The position numbers and the translations under genes were made by a program. From G963663315 sp965208975 (GTDB lineage Bacteria; Pseudomonadota; Gammaproteobacteria; Arenicellales; Poriferihabitantaceae), in NCBI GenBank assembly GCA_965208975.1, contig CBDBQH010000003.1, forward strand, positions 1,550,001-1,614,000: a stretch of DNA of 64,000 bases, given 5' to 3'. Of the stretch, positions 16,235 to 25,221 are shown piece after piece; within the stretch, counting starts at the first letter, position 1, and every line of letters begins with the position of its first letter. The notes under the pieces are model-generated. The model searched no databases and was not told where the DNA came from. It saw only the letters and a list, made by a program, of their open reading frames with translations.

Positions 16235-18274
16235 TCAGGTGATACGCATTCCGGGTGTGGCGCCTTCGTCGGGGCTGAGCAGGAACAGGTCTTTACCGCC
16301 GGGACCGGCGCACAGCGCCATGCCTTCCGATGTCCCGAATTTCATTTTTCTCGGCGCCAGATTGGCTACCACCACGGTTAATCTTCCCTTGAGGTCGGAA
16401 GGCTGGTAGGCGGACTTGATTCCGGCAAAGATATTGCGGGTTTCCCCACCGAGGTCGAGCGTCAACCGGAGCAGTTTGTCGGCTCCTTCGACATGGCTCG
16501 CGTCCACAATTCTCGCGACCCGCAGATCTACCCTGGAAAAATCATCAATGTTGATTGGATCGGCTACGGGCATGTCAGAGAGCGCAGCGGAAGGCTTTGG
16601 CTCCGTCCTGGTTTCTGCGACCATGGCTTCAATCTGTTTGCTTTCGATTCGGGTTAACAACGGTTTGAATCGGTTGATTCGATGGTTCAACAACGGCTGT
16701 CCGGCGTCTTCCCATTTCAATGGCGGAATATTCAGGAACGATTCCACATTGTCGGCGGTTTTTGGCAGTACCGGTTTCAGGTAAACCATCAACAACCTGA
16801 AAAGATTGAGTCCCTGGGTACAGATTGACTGTACCTGGTCGCGGGTATCATCATTTTTCACCAGTATCCAGGGTTTTGCGGCGTCAATGTACTGGTTGGC
16901 CCGATCAGCCAGAGCCATGACATCGCGTATTGCGCGGCTGTAGCGGCGGCTTTCATAAGACACCGCGATTTTTTCTCCGGCTTCGACAAACTCTTCAAAC
17001 ATGGCGGCATCAGCCAGAGTGTCGCTCAACCTGCCGTCGAATATCCTGGTGATGAAACCGGCGCAACGGCTGGCGATATTGACCAGCTTGCCGACCAGAT
17101 CCGCGTTCACCCGCGTCTGGAAGTCGGCCAGGTTGAGATCAATATCATCAATCGTATGGTCCAGCTTGCCGGCGTAGTAGTAGCGCAGGTATTCGGGGTT
17201 CAGGTGGTTGATATAGGTTTCCGCCATGATGAACGTTCCCCTGGACTTCGACATTTTCTGGCCATTAACGGTCAAAAAGCCATGCACCCATACTCCGCTG
17301 GGGGTGCGAAACCCGGCGCCATGCAGTTCGGCTGGCCAGAACAGGGCATGAAAGCGGGCGATATCCTTGCCGACGTAATGAACCAGCTCACATTCACTAT
17401 CCTTGCGGAAGAATTCATCAAAATCCAGGTTTTCCCGATCACACAGGTTCTGGAAGCTCGCCAGATAACCGATAGGGGCATCCAGCCAGACATAGAAATA
17501 CTTGTCTTTCTCGCCCGGTATTTCGAACCCCCAATACGGGGCATTGCGCGAAATGTCCCATTCGAGCAGTTCCTCCGAGAACAATTCCATTTGTTTATTG
17601 GCGATCTCTTTCTGGGTATGTCCCTGTTTGAACCATTCGATCATGAAGTCTCGGAAATCACCCAGCTTGAAAAACAATTGTTCGGATTCCCGCATTTCCG
17701 GTATGGCGCCGGACACGGCGGAGACCGGGTTGATCAGCTCCGAGGAAGAGTAAGCGCTGCCACAGGCTTCACAATTATCGCCGTATTGACCTTCCGCCTG
17801 GCAGACCGGGCAGGTTCCCTTGACGAACCGGTCGGGCAGAAACATTTGCTTTTCAGGATCATAAAGCTGCTGGATGGTTCTTCGGCTGATATGTCCGTTT
17901 TCATTCAATCGGCTGTAAATCAATTCAGCGTAATGCCGGTTTTCCGGGGAGTGGGTGGTGTAGTAGTTGTCGAATGAAATCAGGAAATCATCGAAATCAC
18001 GCTGGTGTTCGCCCCGCACCCGCTCAATCAGCTCCAGCGGGGAGATTCCCTCCTCTTCCGCTTTTAGCATGATGGGTGTGCCGTGAGCGTCATCCGCGCA
18101 GATAAAATAGCAGCAATGACCGCGCATACGCTGGAAGCGGGCCTGGATATCCGCCTGGATATGTTCCAGCAGGTGACCCAGATGGATTTGTCCATTGGCA
18201 TACGGCAGCGCGCAGGTGAGCATGATCTTCCTCACGCGGTGAGTCTCCTGGGAGGTCGGGGGATGGGATGTCAT
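16235..18274 (-). CDS. metG: Methionyl-tRNA synthetase
   Basis: MetRS charges initiator and elongator tRNA-Met. The protein has 679 residues (E. coli 677). The class I signature HLGH is in GQIHLGHLLEH near residue 31. A zinc knuckle is formed by CPVC and CEACG (about residues 145-165). KMSKSRGTF is near residue 340. From about residue 575 there is a C-terminal EMAP/Trbp111-like tRNA-binding domain (DDFSRVDLRVARIV... NLAPRKMKFGTSEGM), which mediates dimerisation. It is divergent from mrp. Start could also be a Met nearer MLTCALPYANG, but the upstream ATG gives the expected length. Confidence 0.97.
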   Translation of the reverse strand: MTSHPPTSQETHRVRKIMLTCALPYANGQIHLGHLLEHIQADIQARFQRMRGHCCYFICADDAHGTPIMLKAEEEGISPLELIERVRGEHQRDFDDFLISFDNYYTTHSPENRHYAELIYSRLNENGHISRRTIQQLYDPEKQMFLPDRFVKGTCPVCQAEGQYGDNCEACGSAYSSSELINPVSAVSGAIPEMRESEQLFFKLGDFRDFMIEWFKQGHTQKEIANKQMELFSEELLEWDISRNAPYWGFEIPGEKDKYFYVWLDAPIGYLASFQNLCDRENLDFDEFFRKDSECELVHYVGKDIARFHALFWPAELHGAGFRTPSGVWVHGFLTVNGQKMSKSRGTFIMAETYINHLNPEYLRYYYAGKLDHTIDDIDLNLADFQTRVNADLVGKLVNIASRCAGFITRIFDGRLSDTLADAAMFEEFVEAGEKIAVSYESRRYSRAIRDVMALADRANQYIDAAKPWILVKNDDTRDQVQSICTQGLNLFRLLMVYLKPVLPKTADNVESFLNIPPLKWEDAGQPLLNHRINRFKPLLTRIESKQIEAMVAETRTEPKPSAALSDMPVADPINIDDFSRVDLRVARIVDASHVEGADKLLRLTLDLGGETRNIFAGIKSAYQPSDLKGRLTVVVANLAPRKMKFGTSEGMALCAGPGGKDLFLLSPDEGATPGMRIT

Positions 18275-18408
18275 GATAACTTTCGAGTTCCGGAATCAGA
18301 AAAATGCGTCAGATGATGGTCGTATTGAGATACAATGATTATATTTGATGTTGCCCTTGAATGGTTGGATTTCAACGCCATCTTTTCCCCCAAACAGGTT
18401 ATAGCGCG

Positions 18409-19482
18409 ATGACAGCAATGAGTAAGGAATCAGTTGAAACACTTCTCGAAGGAGTAATTGACCCCCATACCGGCCAGGGCCTGGTTTCCGGCCGGTCGGT
18501 TGATCGAATCGAAATAGACGGGGATTCTCTGGAAATTCATATCGTTTTAGGCTATCCAGCCAAAAGCTGGGAGCCGGAGCTGCAAAAACGCATTGAAGAA
18601 GTGGCGCCGGGAGCGGTCGTGACAGTCCGTTCGAACATGGTTTCCCACGAAGTGCAGGAAGGAGTCAAGCCGCTTAAGAATGTGAAGAATATCATTGCGG
18701 TGGCTTCCGGCAAGGGCGGGGTTGGCAAATCCACCCTGTCCGTCAATCTGGCCCTGGCGTTGTCTGCGGAAGGGGCCAGGGTGGGCATTCTGGATGCGGA
18801 TATCTATGGCCCGAGCCAGCCCAGAATGCTGGGTGTGAGCGGGCAGCCGACCTCAAAGGATGGCAAGACCCTGGAACCGATGAACAGTTACCATTTACAG
18901 GCCATGTCGATCGGTTTTCTGGTGGATGAGGAATCACCGATGATCTGGCGCGGGCCGATGGTTACCCAGGCGCTGGAACAACTGCTGAACGATACCCAGT
19001 GGGACGATCTCGATTATCTGATTGTTGACATGCCGCCGGGAACGGGCGATACGCAGCTGACCCTGGCGCAGAAAGTGCCGGTATCCGGTTCGGTCATTGT
19101 CACCACTCCCCAGGATATCGCGTTACTGGATGCCCGCAAGGCTTATAAAATGTTCGAGAAAGTGGACATTCCGGTTTTGGGTGTGGTGGAGAATATGAGT
19201 ACGCATATCTGTTCCAACTGCGGGCACGAAGAACATATATTCGGCAGCGGTGGCGGCAGGAGTATGGCAGAGCAATACGGCACGGATTATCTGGGCGATG
19301 TGCCACTGGACCGGAAGATTCGGGAAAATGCGGATGGAGGCAAGCCCACTGTGGTGGCAGAGCCGGATGGCATGATTACCCGGAACTACAAGAAGATCGC
19401 GCGTAATGTCGCCGCAAAGCTGGCCATGCGTAAAAAGGATTTCAGCTCGAAATTCCCGAACATCGTTATTCAGCAGAACTAG
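18409..19482 (+). CDS. mrp: Iron-sulfur cluster carrier ATPase Mrp/ApbC
   Basis: Mrp/ApbC is a P-loop ATPase that holds and transfers Fe-S clusters. About 357 residues. An N-terminal DUF59 (MIP18-like) domain (LLEGVIDPHTGQGL) is followed by the deviant Walker A SGKGGVGKST near residue 100 and GILDADIYGPSQPRMLG. The cluster-binding CxxC is in HICSNCGHEEHIF. ATG at 18409 or 18418 may start translation. A longer frame exists upstream but has no homologous look. The metG / mrp / dcd arrangement is common in gammaproteobacteria. The dcd start is 2 bp after its stop. Confidence 0.95.
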   Translation: MTAMSKESVETLLEGVIDPHTGQGLVSGRSVDRIEIDGDSLEIHIVLGYPAKSWEPELQKRIEEVAPGAVVTVRSNMVSHEVQEGVKPLKNVKNIIAVASGKGGVGKSTLSVNLALALSAEGARVGILDADIYGPSQPRMLGVSGQPTSKDGKTLEPMNSYHLQAMSIGFLVDEESPMIWRGPMVTQALEQLLNDTQWDDLDYLIVDMPPGTGDTQLTLAQKVPVSGSVIVTTPQDIALLDARKAYKMFEKVDIPVLGVVENMSTHICSNCGHEEHIFGSGGGRSMAEQYGTDYLGDVPLDRKIRENADGGKPTVVAEPDGMITRNYKKIARNVAAKLAMRKKDFSSKFPNIVIQQN

Positions 19483-19484
19483 CG

Positions 19485-20051
19485 GTGTCCATCAAATCGG
19501 ACAATTGGATTCGGCGTATGGCCCGGAGCCATCGAATGATTGAGCCGTTTGAGCCGCAACAGGTGCGTGAATCAAACGGTGACCGGCTAATATCCTATGG
19601 CACATCCAGTTATGGCTACGATATCCGCTGTTCTGACGAGTTCAAGATATTCACCAATATCAATTCGGCGATTGTCGACCCGAAGCAGTTTGACGAAAAC
19701 AGCTTTGTCAACTTTACCGGGGATGTCTGCATGATCCCGCCCAATTCATTCGCGCTCGCCAGAACGGTGGAGTACTTCCGCATTCCCCGCAATGTTCTGA
19801 CTGTCTGCCTGGGCAAGAGCACTTACGCGCGTTGTGGAATTATCGTCAATGTGACCCCGTTCGAGCCGGAATGGGAAGGTTATGTGACGCTGGAGTGTTC
19901 CAACACGACTCCTCTGCCAGCCAGGATTTATGCCAACGAAGGCATTGCCCAGGTCTTGTTTTTCGAGTCCGATGAAGTCTGTCAAACGTCTTACGCGGAC
20001 CGCGGCGGAAAATATCAGGGCCAGACCGGGGTTACGCTGGCGAAAACCTGA
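19485..20051 (+). CDS. dcd: dCTP deaminase
   Basis: Deaminates dCTP to dUTP, feeding dTMP synthesis. 188 residues starting with GTG (MSIKSDNWIRRMA). Family motifs are LISYGTSSYGYDIR, the nucleotide-binding KSTYARCGIIVN and the catalytic VTPFEPEWEGYVTLE segment. The C-terminus YADRGGKYQGQTGV closes over the substrate in the trimer. Only 2 bp separate it from mrp, so the two are probably co-transcribed and the GTG start is supported by this spacing. Confidence 0.97.
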   Translation: MSIKSDNWIRRMARSHRMIEPFEPQQVRESNGDRLISYGTSSYGYDIRCSDEFKIFTNINSAIVDPKQFDENSFVNFTGDVCMIPPNSFALARTVEYFRIPRNVLTVCLGKSTYARCGIIVNVTPFEPEWEGYVTLECSNTTPLPARIYANEGIAQVLFFESDEVCQTSYADRGGKYQGQTGVTLAKT

Positions 20052-20088
20052 GCGATGGGGTGAGGCAAATGGTTCGCGGTCTCAAAGG

Positions 20089-20679
20089 TTAGCTACCGTC
20101 CGATTCATCGCTGTCAATGAGTACCTGCTGGACGATCTTCATGTAATAAGCCAGGGTGGGCGTGGTCGTGCTGGGGACCTTGCCACCGTCGTCATAGCGT
20201 CTGACCCGCAGAATCGCTTGCAAGTGCGGGTTCTTCTCGAACTCGCGGATTTCCTCCGGGTTCATCGCTCCGCCCTGGAGTTCGAGGGTTTTCACGGAAG
20301 CGTCGGACAACCCGGAAAAATAATCGGGTTCCACCGCGCACAGATACCTTTTCGCTTCGACGTGCCATCTGACCGGCTGCGTGACTTCCTCGGGGAAAAA
20401 TTTCTCCAGGATGGCCGCTGCCATGGATTCATGGCGGTTGTTGAGGCCGAGGTCGATATAATTTTCCGGAAATTCTCCGGTGTAATGTCCGATATCATGG
20501 AGCAGGGCGGCGGCGATGATGGCGTTTGATTCATCGGCGCGTTCCGCGTTTTGAGCGGCCTGGAGCATGTGCCCGGACATCGTGACTTCCTCTCCGAGGT
20601 AGGAATCGGCGCCTTTGCGGTCAAAAATATCGGTGAGAAACGCTACGATGTTGCCGCGGTTTAACGGGTCTGGTTGCAT
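20089..20679 (-). CDS. HD-domain protein, PhnZ/TmpB-like
   Basis: 196-residue HD-superfamily protein. Metal ligands are in MSGHMLQAA, the LLHDIGHY doublet, NRHESMAA and WHVEAKRYL. The pattern YLGEEVTMSGHMLQ... WHVEAKRYL... LSDASVKTLELQGG closely recalls PhnZ, a mixed-valent di-iron oxygenase that cleaves hydroxylated aminoethylphosphonate, and the related TmpB. The first step in those pathways is made by a PhyH-type dioxygenase. One such gene lies 37 kb away at 57.7 kb. Substrate is therefore only a guess, and a phosphohydrolase role is possible. It converges with dcd. Confidence 0.72.
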   Translation of the reverse strand: MQPDPLNRGNIVAFLTDIFDRKGADSYLGEEVTMSGHMLQAAQNAERADESNAIIAAALLHDIGHYTGEFPENYIDLGLNNRHESMAAAILEKFFPEEVTQPVRWHVEAKRYLCAVEPDYFSGLSDASVKTLELQGGAMNPEEIREFEKNPHLQAILRVRRYDDGGKVPSTTTPTLAYYMKIVQQVLIDSDESDGS

Positions 20680-20739
20680 GATTGGGTGCCTGTCGCTGGT
20701 TTTACATGTCTGGTTTCACATCTGAAGTCTGTGAAGATT

Positions 20740-21480
20740 TCAGGCGAAGCCGTTTACCGCCGCAATCAGAGACGCGATCTGGTCGAAACAACGCGCGACT
20801 GGCGGCAGTTCAGGCCGCTCCTGTACATAGACCGGGAGGCCGAGTCTGGCTGCGGCTTCGAGCTTGGCCGCTACCCGGCTACAGCCACTGTTCTTGCTGA
20901 TCAGCGCGTCCACCCGGTATCGCCGCATCAGCTCCAGTTCCCCGGCCAGCTCGAAAGGTCCGATTGCATGGATGCGGATGATTCCCTCAACCGGGTCGAA
21001 GGGGCGGGCGCTGCGTACCAGCCATTGCTGATGGGACGGCCGTTGGTCGGCAAACTGGAGAGCGCTGGCCCCGATCGAGAAAAATGGCCGCCGGAAAGAC
21101 TCTATCTGCGGCAACAGGTCAGGCCACTGCCGATAATCGTGCCAGCCCGGATGACCATTGCGCTTCCATCCCGGCCGGTCGAATCGCCAGCACGGAATGG
21201 CGACATCGGCTGCCGCGGCCACTGCGTTGACGGATATATTGACGGCATAAGGATGGGTCGAATCAATCAGCAGGTCAATCCGGTTGGTCCGGCAATACCC
21301 GGCCAGCCCGCGCGCGCCGTCACCGTGGCCGGCGCTGAACCCGCCGCTGTGAATGGTACAGGGCAGATCCGGTCGCCGCACCAGCCCGGCGATGCTGTAA
21401 ATCACCGGATGACCGGATTCGATCAGCGCCAGCGTCAGCGCTCTGGACTCCGCGATCCCCCCCAGAACCAGAATCTTCAT
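20740..21480 (-). CDS. cobK: Precorrin-6x / cobalt-precorrin-6A reductase
   Basis: CobK/CbiJ reduces the macrocycle of (cobalt-)precorrin-6A during corrin synthesis with NADPH. About 246 residues. It has the N-terminal ILVLGGIAESRAL nucleotide-binding motif, IDSTHPYAVNIS and the C-terminal ISKNSGCSRVAAKLEAA segment typical of the family. The ATG at 21480 overlaps the cbiD stop by 1 bp (TGATG), so the two are coupled. With CbiD rather than CobF upstream, the anaerobic, early-cobalt pathway is favoured, and the cbiJ name would fit equally well. Confidence 0.9.
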   Translation of the reverse strand: MKILVLGGIAESRALTLALIESGHPVIYSIAGLVRRPDLPCTIHSGGFSAGHGDGARGLAGYCRTNRIDLLIDSTHPYAVNISVNAVAAAADVAIPCWRFDRPGWKRNGHPGWHDYRQWPDLLPQIESFRRPFFSIGASALQFADQRPSHQQWLVRSARPFDPVEGIIRIHAIGPFELAGELELMRRYRVDALISKNSGCSRVAAKLEAAARLGLPVYVQERPELPPVARCFDQIASLIAAVNGFA

Positions 21481-22589
21481 CAATGCCCTTGCGAGGAGCC
21501 GACCAGTACGCCGTCCCTGCCGAGTGTGTATACATCAATTTCGCACTGGCGCCGGGTCGCCTTGAGCGCCGTATCTCTGGCCAGGGAACAGATTTTATCG
21601 GCGAGGGGAAGGCTCGCGTCCTGGCATCGGGCCAGGGCTTCCAGGCTGGTGTTGGCGTTCATGATCCGCGCTTTCAACTCCCGGTCGCCGCCCGCTTTTA
21701 CTGCCTGTTCCGCCAGAAACCCGAAATCAATGGATGAATCCTTGTTGTGCAGTGATTGATGACCGGCTGCCAGTTTGCTGATCTTGCCGAAACCGCCGCA
21801 GATACTCAGTTTCTTCATCGGCGCCCGGCGCAGGCGCTTGAATACGGCCCCGGCAAAATCCCCCATTTCCACCACGGCCATGTCGCTAAGGCCCAGGGCG
21901 GATTGAATATAGTCTTCGCTGGTCGAACCGGTTGCGGCGGCGATATGCCGGATGCCATTGGCATGGGCCACGTCGATTGATTGATGAATCGAGGCGATGA
22001 AGGCGGAACAGGAATAGGGGCGGACGATGCCGGTGGTGCCGAGAATCGAGAGTCCGCCGATGATGCCCAGGCGGGTATTCATGGTATTCAGCGCAATCCG
22101 TTCTCCGTCGACAACGCCGATAGTAACCTCAAAGCCGCCTGAGTAACCGCATTCAACAGCCAGGGTCCCGAGATGCCCGGTCATCATTTTCCTCGGTATC
22201 GGGTTGATGGCCGCTTCACCAACGCCAAGCGCCAGGCCACATCGGGTAACCGTGCCGACTCCAGGGCCCGCATGAAACCGAACCCCCGGTTCATCCGACA
22301 ACTCGACTTCAGCGAATATTGTAGCGCCATGGGTCGCGTCCGGGTCATCGCCCGCGTCCTTGATTGTACTGGCGCGGCCGCGGATGCGGCCGCATCCGTC
22401 ATTCAGCAGCCGGCATTCTTCCAGCCTGAAATCAACCGCCTGACCTTTCGGCAACGTAATGGTCACGGTTTCGGTTGCGCGGCCATTCAGTAACAGACCG
22501 GCGGCAGCCAGAGAGGTCGCCGTCGCGCATGCGCCCGTGGTAAATCCACTGCGTAGTCGGGTTTTCTTCTCCGGGGTCTCGTCACGCAT
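21480..22589 (-). CDS. cbiD: Cobalt-precorrin-5B C1-methyltransferase CbiD
   Basis: CbiD methylates C-1 of cobalt-precorrin-5B in the anaerobic cobalamin pathway. 369 residues beginning MRDETPEKKTRLRSGFTTGACATA, with the family's RSGFTTGACATAT signature. GPGVGTVTRCGLALGVGEAAINPIPR and GTTGIVRPYSC are further conserved blocks. It is upstream of cobK and overlaps it by 1 bp. The DNA methyltransferase gene ends 20 bp upstream on the same strand, so the cobalamin operon appears to have been split by the restriction-modification cassette. Confidence 0.95.
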   Translation of the reverse strand: MRDETPEKKTRLRSGFTTGACATATSLAAAGLLLNGRATETVTITLPKGQAVDFRLEECRLLNDGCGRIRGRASTIKDAGDDPDATHGATIFAEVELSDEPGVRFHAGPGVGTVTRCGLALGVGEAAINPIPRKMMTGHLGTLAVECGYSGGFEVTIGVVDGERIALNTMNTRLGIIGGLSILGTTGIVRPYSCSAFIASIHQSIDVAHANGIRHIAAATGSTSEDYIQSALGLSDMAVVEMGDFAGAVFKRLRRAPMKKLSICGGFGKISKLAAGHQSLHNKDSSIDFGFLAEQAVKAGGDRELKARIMNANTSLEALARCQDASLPLADKICSLARDTALKATRRQCEIDVYTLGRDGVLVGSSQGH

Positions 22590-22609
22590 CTGGCGTACAT
22601 TTCTGCCGG

Positions 22610-23863
22610 TTACGACGGGGCAATCAAGCTTGTACAGTTCTCTAAAGGGCTTCGGCTTGTCATTGTTGAACCTTGCCTTTCCTTGAATAAATCAGCAATC
22701 GCAAGCGATGTAGATTGGATTAAGTGGACATCTGAGGATGTTCTGTAACCCAACAAATCGTCACAGGTGGCGACAACGATCAAGGTACAATCCCCTTTGT
22801 TTTTAACGGCCTTCTTCAAGGCCGCAACTGTTTGACCTATGGTTTCACCGTGGCGTTGTACACGAATGAATGCAGGCAAGCCACCTATTTCCTGTTTCAG
22901 TAATCCGTCTATGCCCTTATTTCGATGTACTGGCATGTAGTCGATTCCAACCAGGTAGTTAGACGCACTACAAGAATGTTGTCGGTAAGACTCCCTACCC
23001 TTCTCAAGCAACACTGATCCTGTAATAACGGGGTTTTCAAGCCTGTTCCTGGTCAATTCTATAGCTTCTTCCGATATATCGATTCCTATCGAGTTGCGGT
23101 TTAAAAGTTGCGCGGCCACAAGCGTTGTCCCGCTCCCGCAAAAGGGATCCAGTACAACATCTCCTTCTGACGTCACAAGTTCGATAATCTTGTTCATCAA
23201 AAGAACCGGCTTTTGTGTAGGATAGCCAACCCGTTCTTTTGCCTTCGGATTTAGAAACGGTATCTCCCAGACATCTGATAAAGGTACGCCTTTCTTGCTC
23301 CCGTTTCCGACGACCTTGCCGCATTCATTCCGAGCATAGACCGACTTGTTACGTTCATCACGCACGCGTTTCTGCATGATCTGATCTACATTTGTAGAGG
23401 GCGAATATTCTTGGTAAAAAGTGTTGAATTGGAATTTATCGGTTTTCGTGTAAAAAAATATTGTCTGGTGAGCGGGCAGCAAACCCTTCCTGGCATTTGA
23501 CCATCTTTTAAAGTGCCAGATAATTTCAGATTGAAAATGCTCAGGTGAAAAAATGTTGTCAAGTATCGCGCGAGCGATATGAGAGGCCGATTTATCACAG
23601 TGAAAAAACAGGCTGCCAGAACTCTTCAGGATATCACGCGCACGGACTATTCTCGGGTAAATAAAATCGGCGTAGGAGTTGTCGCTATCCCAAATATCTC
23701 TAAAACTAAAGCTCGTTGAACCATCACGCGTCACCAGGTCATGTACTTTTTGTGTGAAAAAGGGTGGATCAACGTAAACAAGATCAACCGATTCAGGTTC
23801 CACCTCTTGTAAAACGTCGAGGCACTCCCCTATATATGTTTGCGATTTAATCTCCATTAGCAC
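22610..23863 (-). CDS. Site-specific DNA methyltransferase (amino group, class beta order) with C-terminal extension
   Basis: 417 residues. The catalytic DPPF motif (VDPPFFTQKVHDL, about residue 31) precedes the AdoMet-binding motif VLDPFCGSGTTLVAAQLL (about residue 240). This is the class beta order of N4-cytosine or N6-adenine methyltransferases. VGYPTQKPVLLMNKII lies before the AdoMet site. From about residue 300 there is an added domain (LVGIDYMPVHRNKGIDGLL, then LPAFIRVQRHGETIGQ) of unknown function that may aid target recognition. Start is GTG at 23863 or ATG at 23857. The frame overlaps the end of the broken endonuclease gene by 17 bp. With the nuclease dead it is effectively an orphan methylase. 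Confidence 0.88.
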   Translation of the reverse strand: MLMEIKSQTYIGECLDVLQEVEPESVDLVYVDPPFFTQKVHDLVTRDGSTSFSFRDIWDSDNSYADFIYPRIVRARDILKSSGSLFFHCDKSASHIARAILDNIFSPEHFQSEIIWHFKRWSNARKGLLPAHQTIFFYTKTDKFQFNTFYQEYSPSTNVDQIMQKRVRDERNKSVYARNECGKVVGNGSKKGVPLSDVWEIPFLNPKAKERVGYPTQKPVLLMNKIIELVTSEGDVVLDPFCGSGTTLVAAQLLNRNSIGIDISEEAIELTRNRLENPVITGSVLLEKGRESYRQHSCSASNYLVGIDYMPVHRNKGIDGLLKQEIGGLPAFIRVQRHGETIGQTVAALKKAVKNKGDCTLIVVATCDDLLGYRTSSDVHLIQSTSLAIADLFKERQGSTMTSRSPLENCTSLIAPS

Positions 23864-24330
23864 GCTCTGTAGCTATCGTTTCAAGAATCTCCTTAAGATC
23901 AACACCAGTGTATTGTCGAATATAATTCCAGGCATCATCGCCGTAGTGATACTCACCATCTGCCCCTGCATAAAGTGTTTCCAAAGTCTTTTGAATGCGC
24001 TGCGCCTGAGCGCGGAGCGGGTAGTAGAACATCACACGGACAGGTTTATATCCGGCTGCTTTGACGTTCTGCATTCGGGTATCTATCCAAAAAACATGCT
24101 TTTGCCGCCCCCTCTAAAAAAGAGCCAGCGTACTTGTAGAGGAAGCGCCCTTTATTCTGATAGACATCAATCAATTTTCCCTCATCGTCAGTTACGCCCA
24201 ATACCTGATAAATCAGGTAATGACTGTTGTCATCTGATTCCATTTCCTCCAAGCGTTGATCTACACGTACTTTCAGATTTTCTGCATACTTGTCCGCCAG
24301 TCGACGCACTTCTTTATCAATGGACATCAA
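23847..24330 (-). pseudogene. Broken type II restriction endonuclease (ApaLI-family-like)
   Basis: Two frames carry pieces of one protein. Frame 1 (24330 down to 24046) has SIDKEVRRLADKYAENL, DDNSHYLIYQVLG, LIDVYQNKGRFLYKYAGSFLEGAAKA and then runs to a stop. Frame 2 (to 23847) has IDTRMQNVKAAGYKPVRV, MFYYPLRAQAQRIQKTLETLY and ends TGVDLKEILETIA. From memory these are the N- and C-terminal parts of ApaLI-type endonucleases. The central part with the D...ExK catalytic site is absent, and the join near a six-T run (about 24095) is also out of frame by one base. Both an internal deletion and a frameshift are therefore likely. It precedes the methyltransferase gene as in a normal pair. Confidence 0.68.
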
Positions 24331-24437
24331 GACATTATTCAGGTTCTTATAGAAATAGTCCAGATATTTGTTGTGTCTGAATATTTGTTGTCTGAAACAC
24401 TTAACTATCCTTCTTGCGGACAGTGATCAGATAATCG

Positions 24438-25145
24438 TTAATGGAGCAACCAGTATGCCCCGACCCCGATCGAAGCAGAGGCGATCAGCAACCGGCTGGT
24501 ATGGAACAGCCGCTGTCCAAAGCTCGCGACCCGGTTCTGCAACTGCCCCAGAAAAAGCCCGAAAACCAGCATTGAAACCAGGACGCCCAGACAGAACAGG
24601 GCGATATACAGGGCCCCGGCCAGTATGCCGGTTGCAGACGGCGCCGCCGCGGTGGCCGGAATCAGCGCCAGGGCCGGAGCGCTGCCCGCCAGTCCGTGGG
24701 TGGCCCCGATCAGGATGGGACGGTGATGAGTATGCCGCCCGTCCGCTCCAGCCCAATGTATATGGGTAATATCTCCGTGGCGGTGTAGCCGCAGGGTCAG
24801 GCGGTTGCGCCAGACTGTGTGAATAATCCACGCGCCCAGCGCAATCAGCACAAGGCCGATCAGCTTTTCCGCGAGCAGGGCCACCGTGGCGGGTAACTGT
24901 ACACGGGTCAGAATGAACAACAATCCCAGCGCCAGCACAATGGAGCCGTGACCGATGGCCCAACGCAAACAGTATCCCGACGCTCCGCGGTCAAGACAGA
25001 TTCTGCGCCGCGGCCGTTGCCGGTCATCCCTGTCATCGGTACAGGTCAGCGCCGACACAGCCATGATATGATCCGCATCCAGAGCGTGCACCAGCCCCAG
25101 ACCGAAACCCAGTGTCAGCAAGCTGTAGATTGAGGCGTATTCCAT
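24438..25145 (-). CDS. Nickel/cobalt transporter (NiCoT / UreH-like)
   Basis: 235-residue membrane protein with about six helices. The hallmark HALDADHIMAVSAL near residue 20 is the HX4DH metal-recognition motif of NiCoT permeases. A second conserved segment is IGATHGLAGSAPALALIP. A histidine-rich loop (LRLHRHGDITHIHW, GRHTHH) between helices may bind metal. Location between cbiD and the divergent cbiA points to cobalt for corrin synthesis. Only 76 bp separate it from cbiA, and no cobalamin riboswitch is seen there. Confidence 0.85.
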   Translation of the reverse strand: MEYASIYSLLTLGFGLGLVHALDADHIMAVSALTCTDDRDDRQRPRRRICLDRGASGYCLRWAIGHGSIVLALGLLFILTRVQLPATVALLAEKLIGLVLIALGAWIIHTVWRNRLTLRLHRHGDITHIHWAGADGRHTHHRPILIGATHGLAGSAPALALIPATAAAPSATGILAGALYIALFCLGVLVSMLVFGLFLGQLQNRVASFGQRLFHTSRLLIASASIGVGAYWLLH

Positions 25146-25221
25146 ATCATCTGATCGTTGTATCCGGTTTTTTCATGCTCCTTCAATCATGCCATAATAA
25201 CCGCGCAAACACCGTGAATTT

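Noticed and set aside
25146..25221. Cobalamin riboswitch between the cobalt transporter and cbiA
   Set aside because: Only 76 bp, with no recognisable B12-box or the needed folded length.
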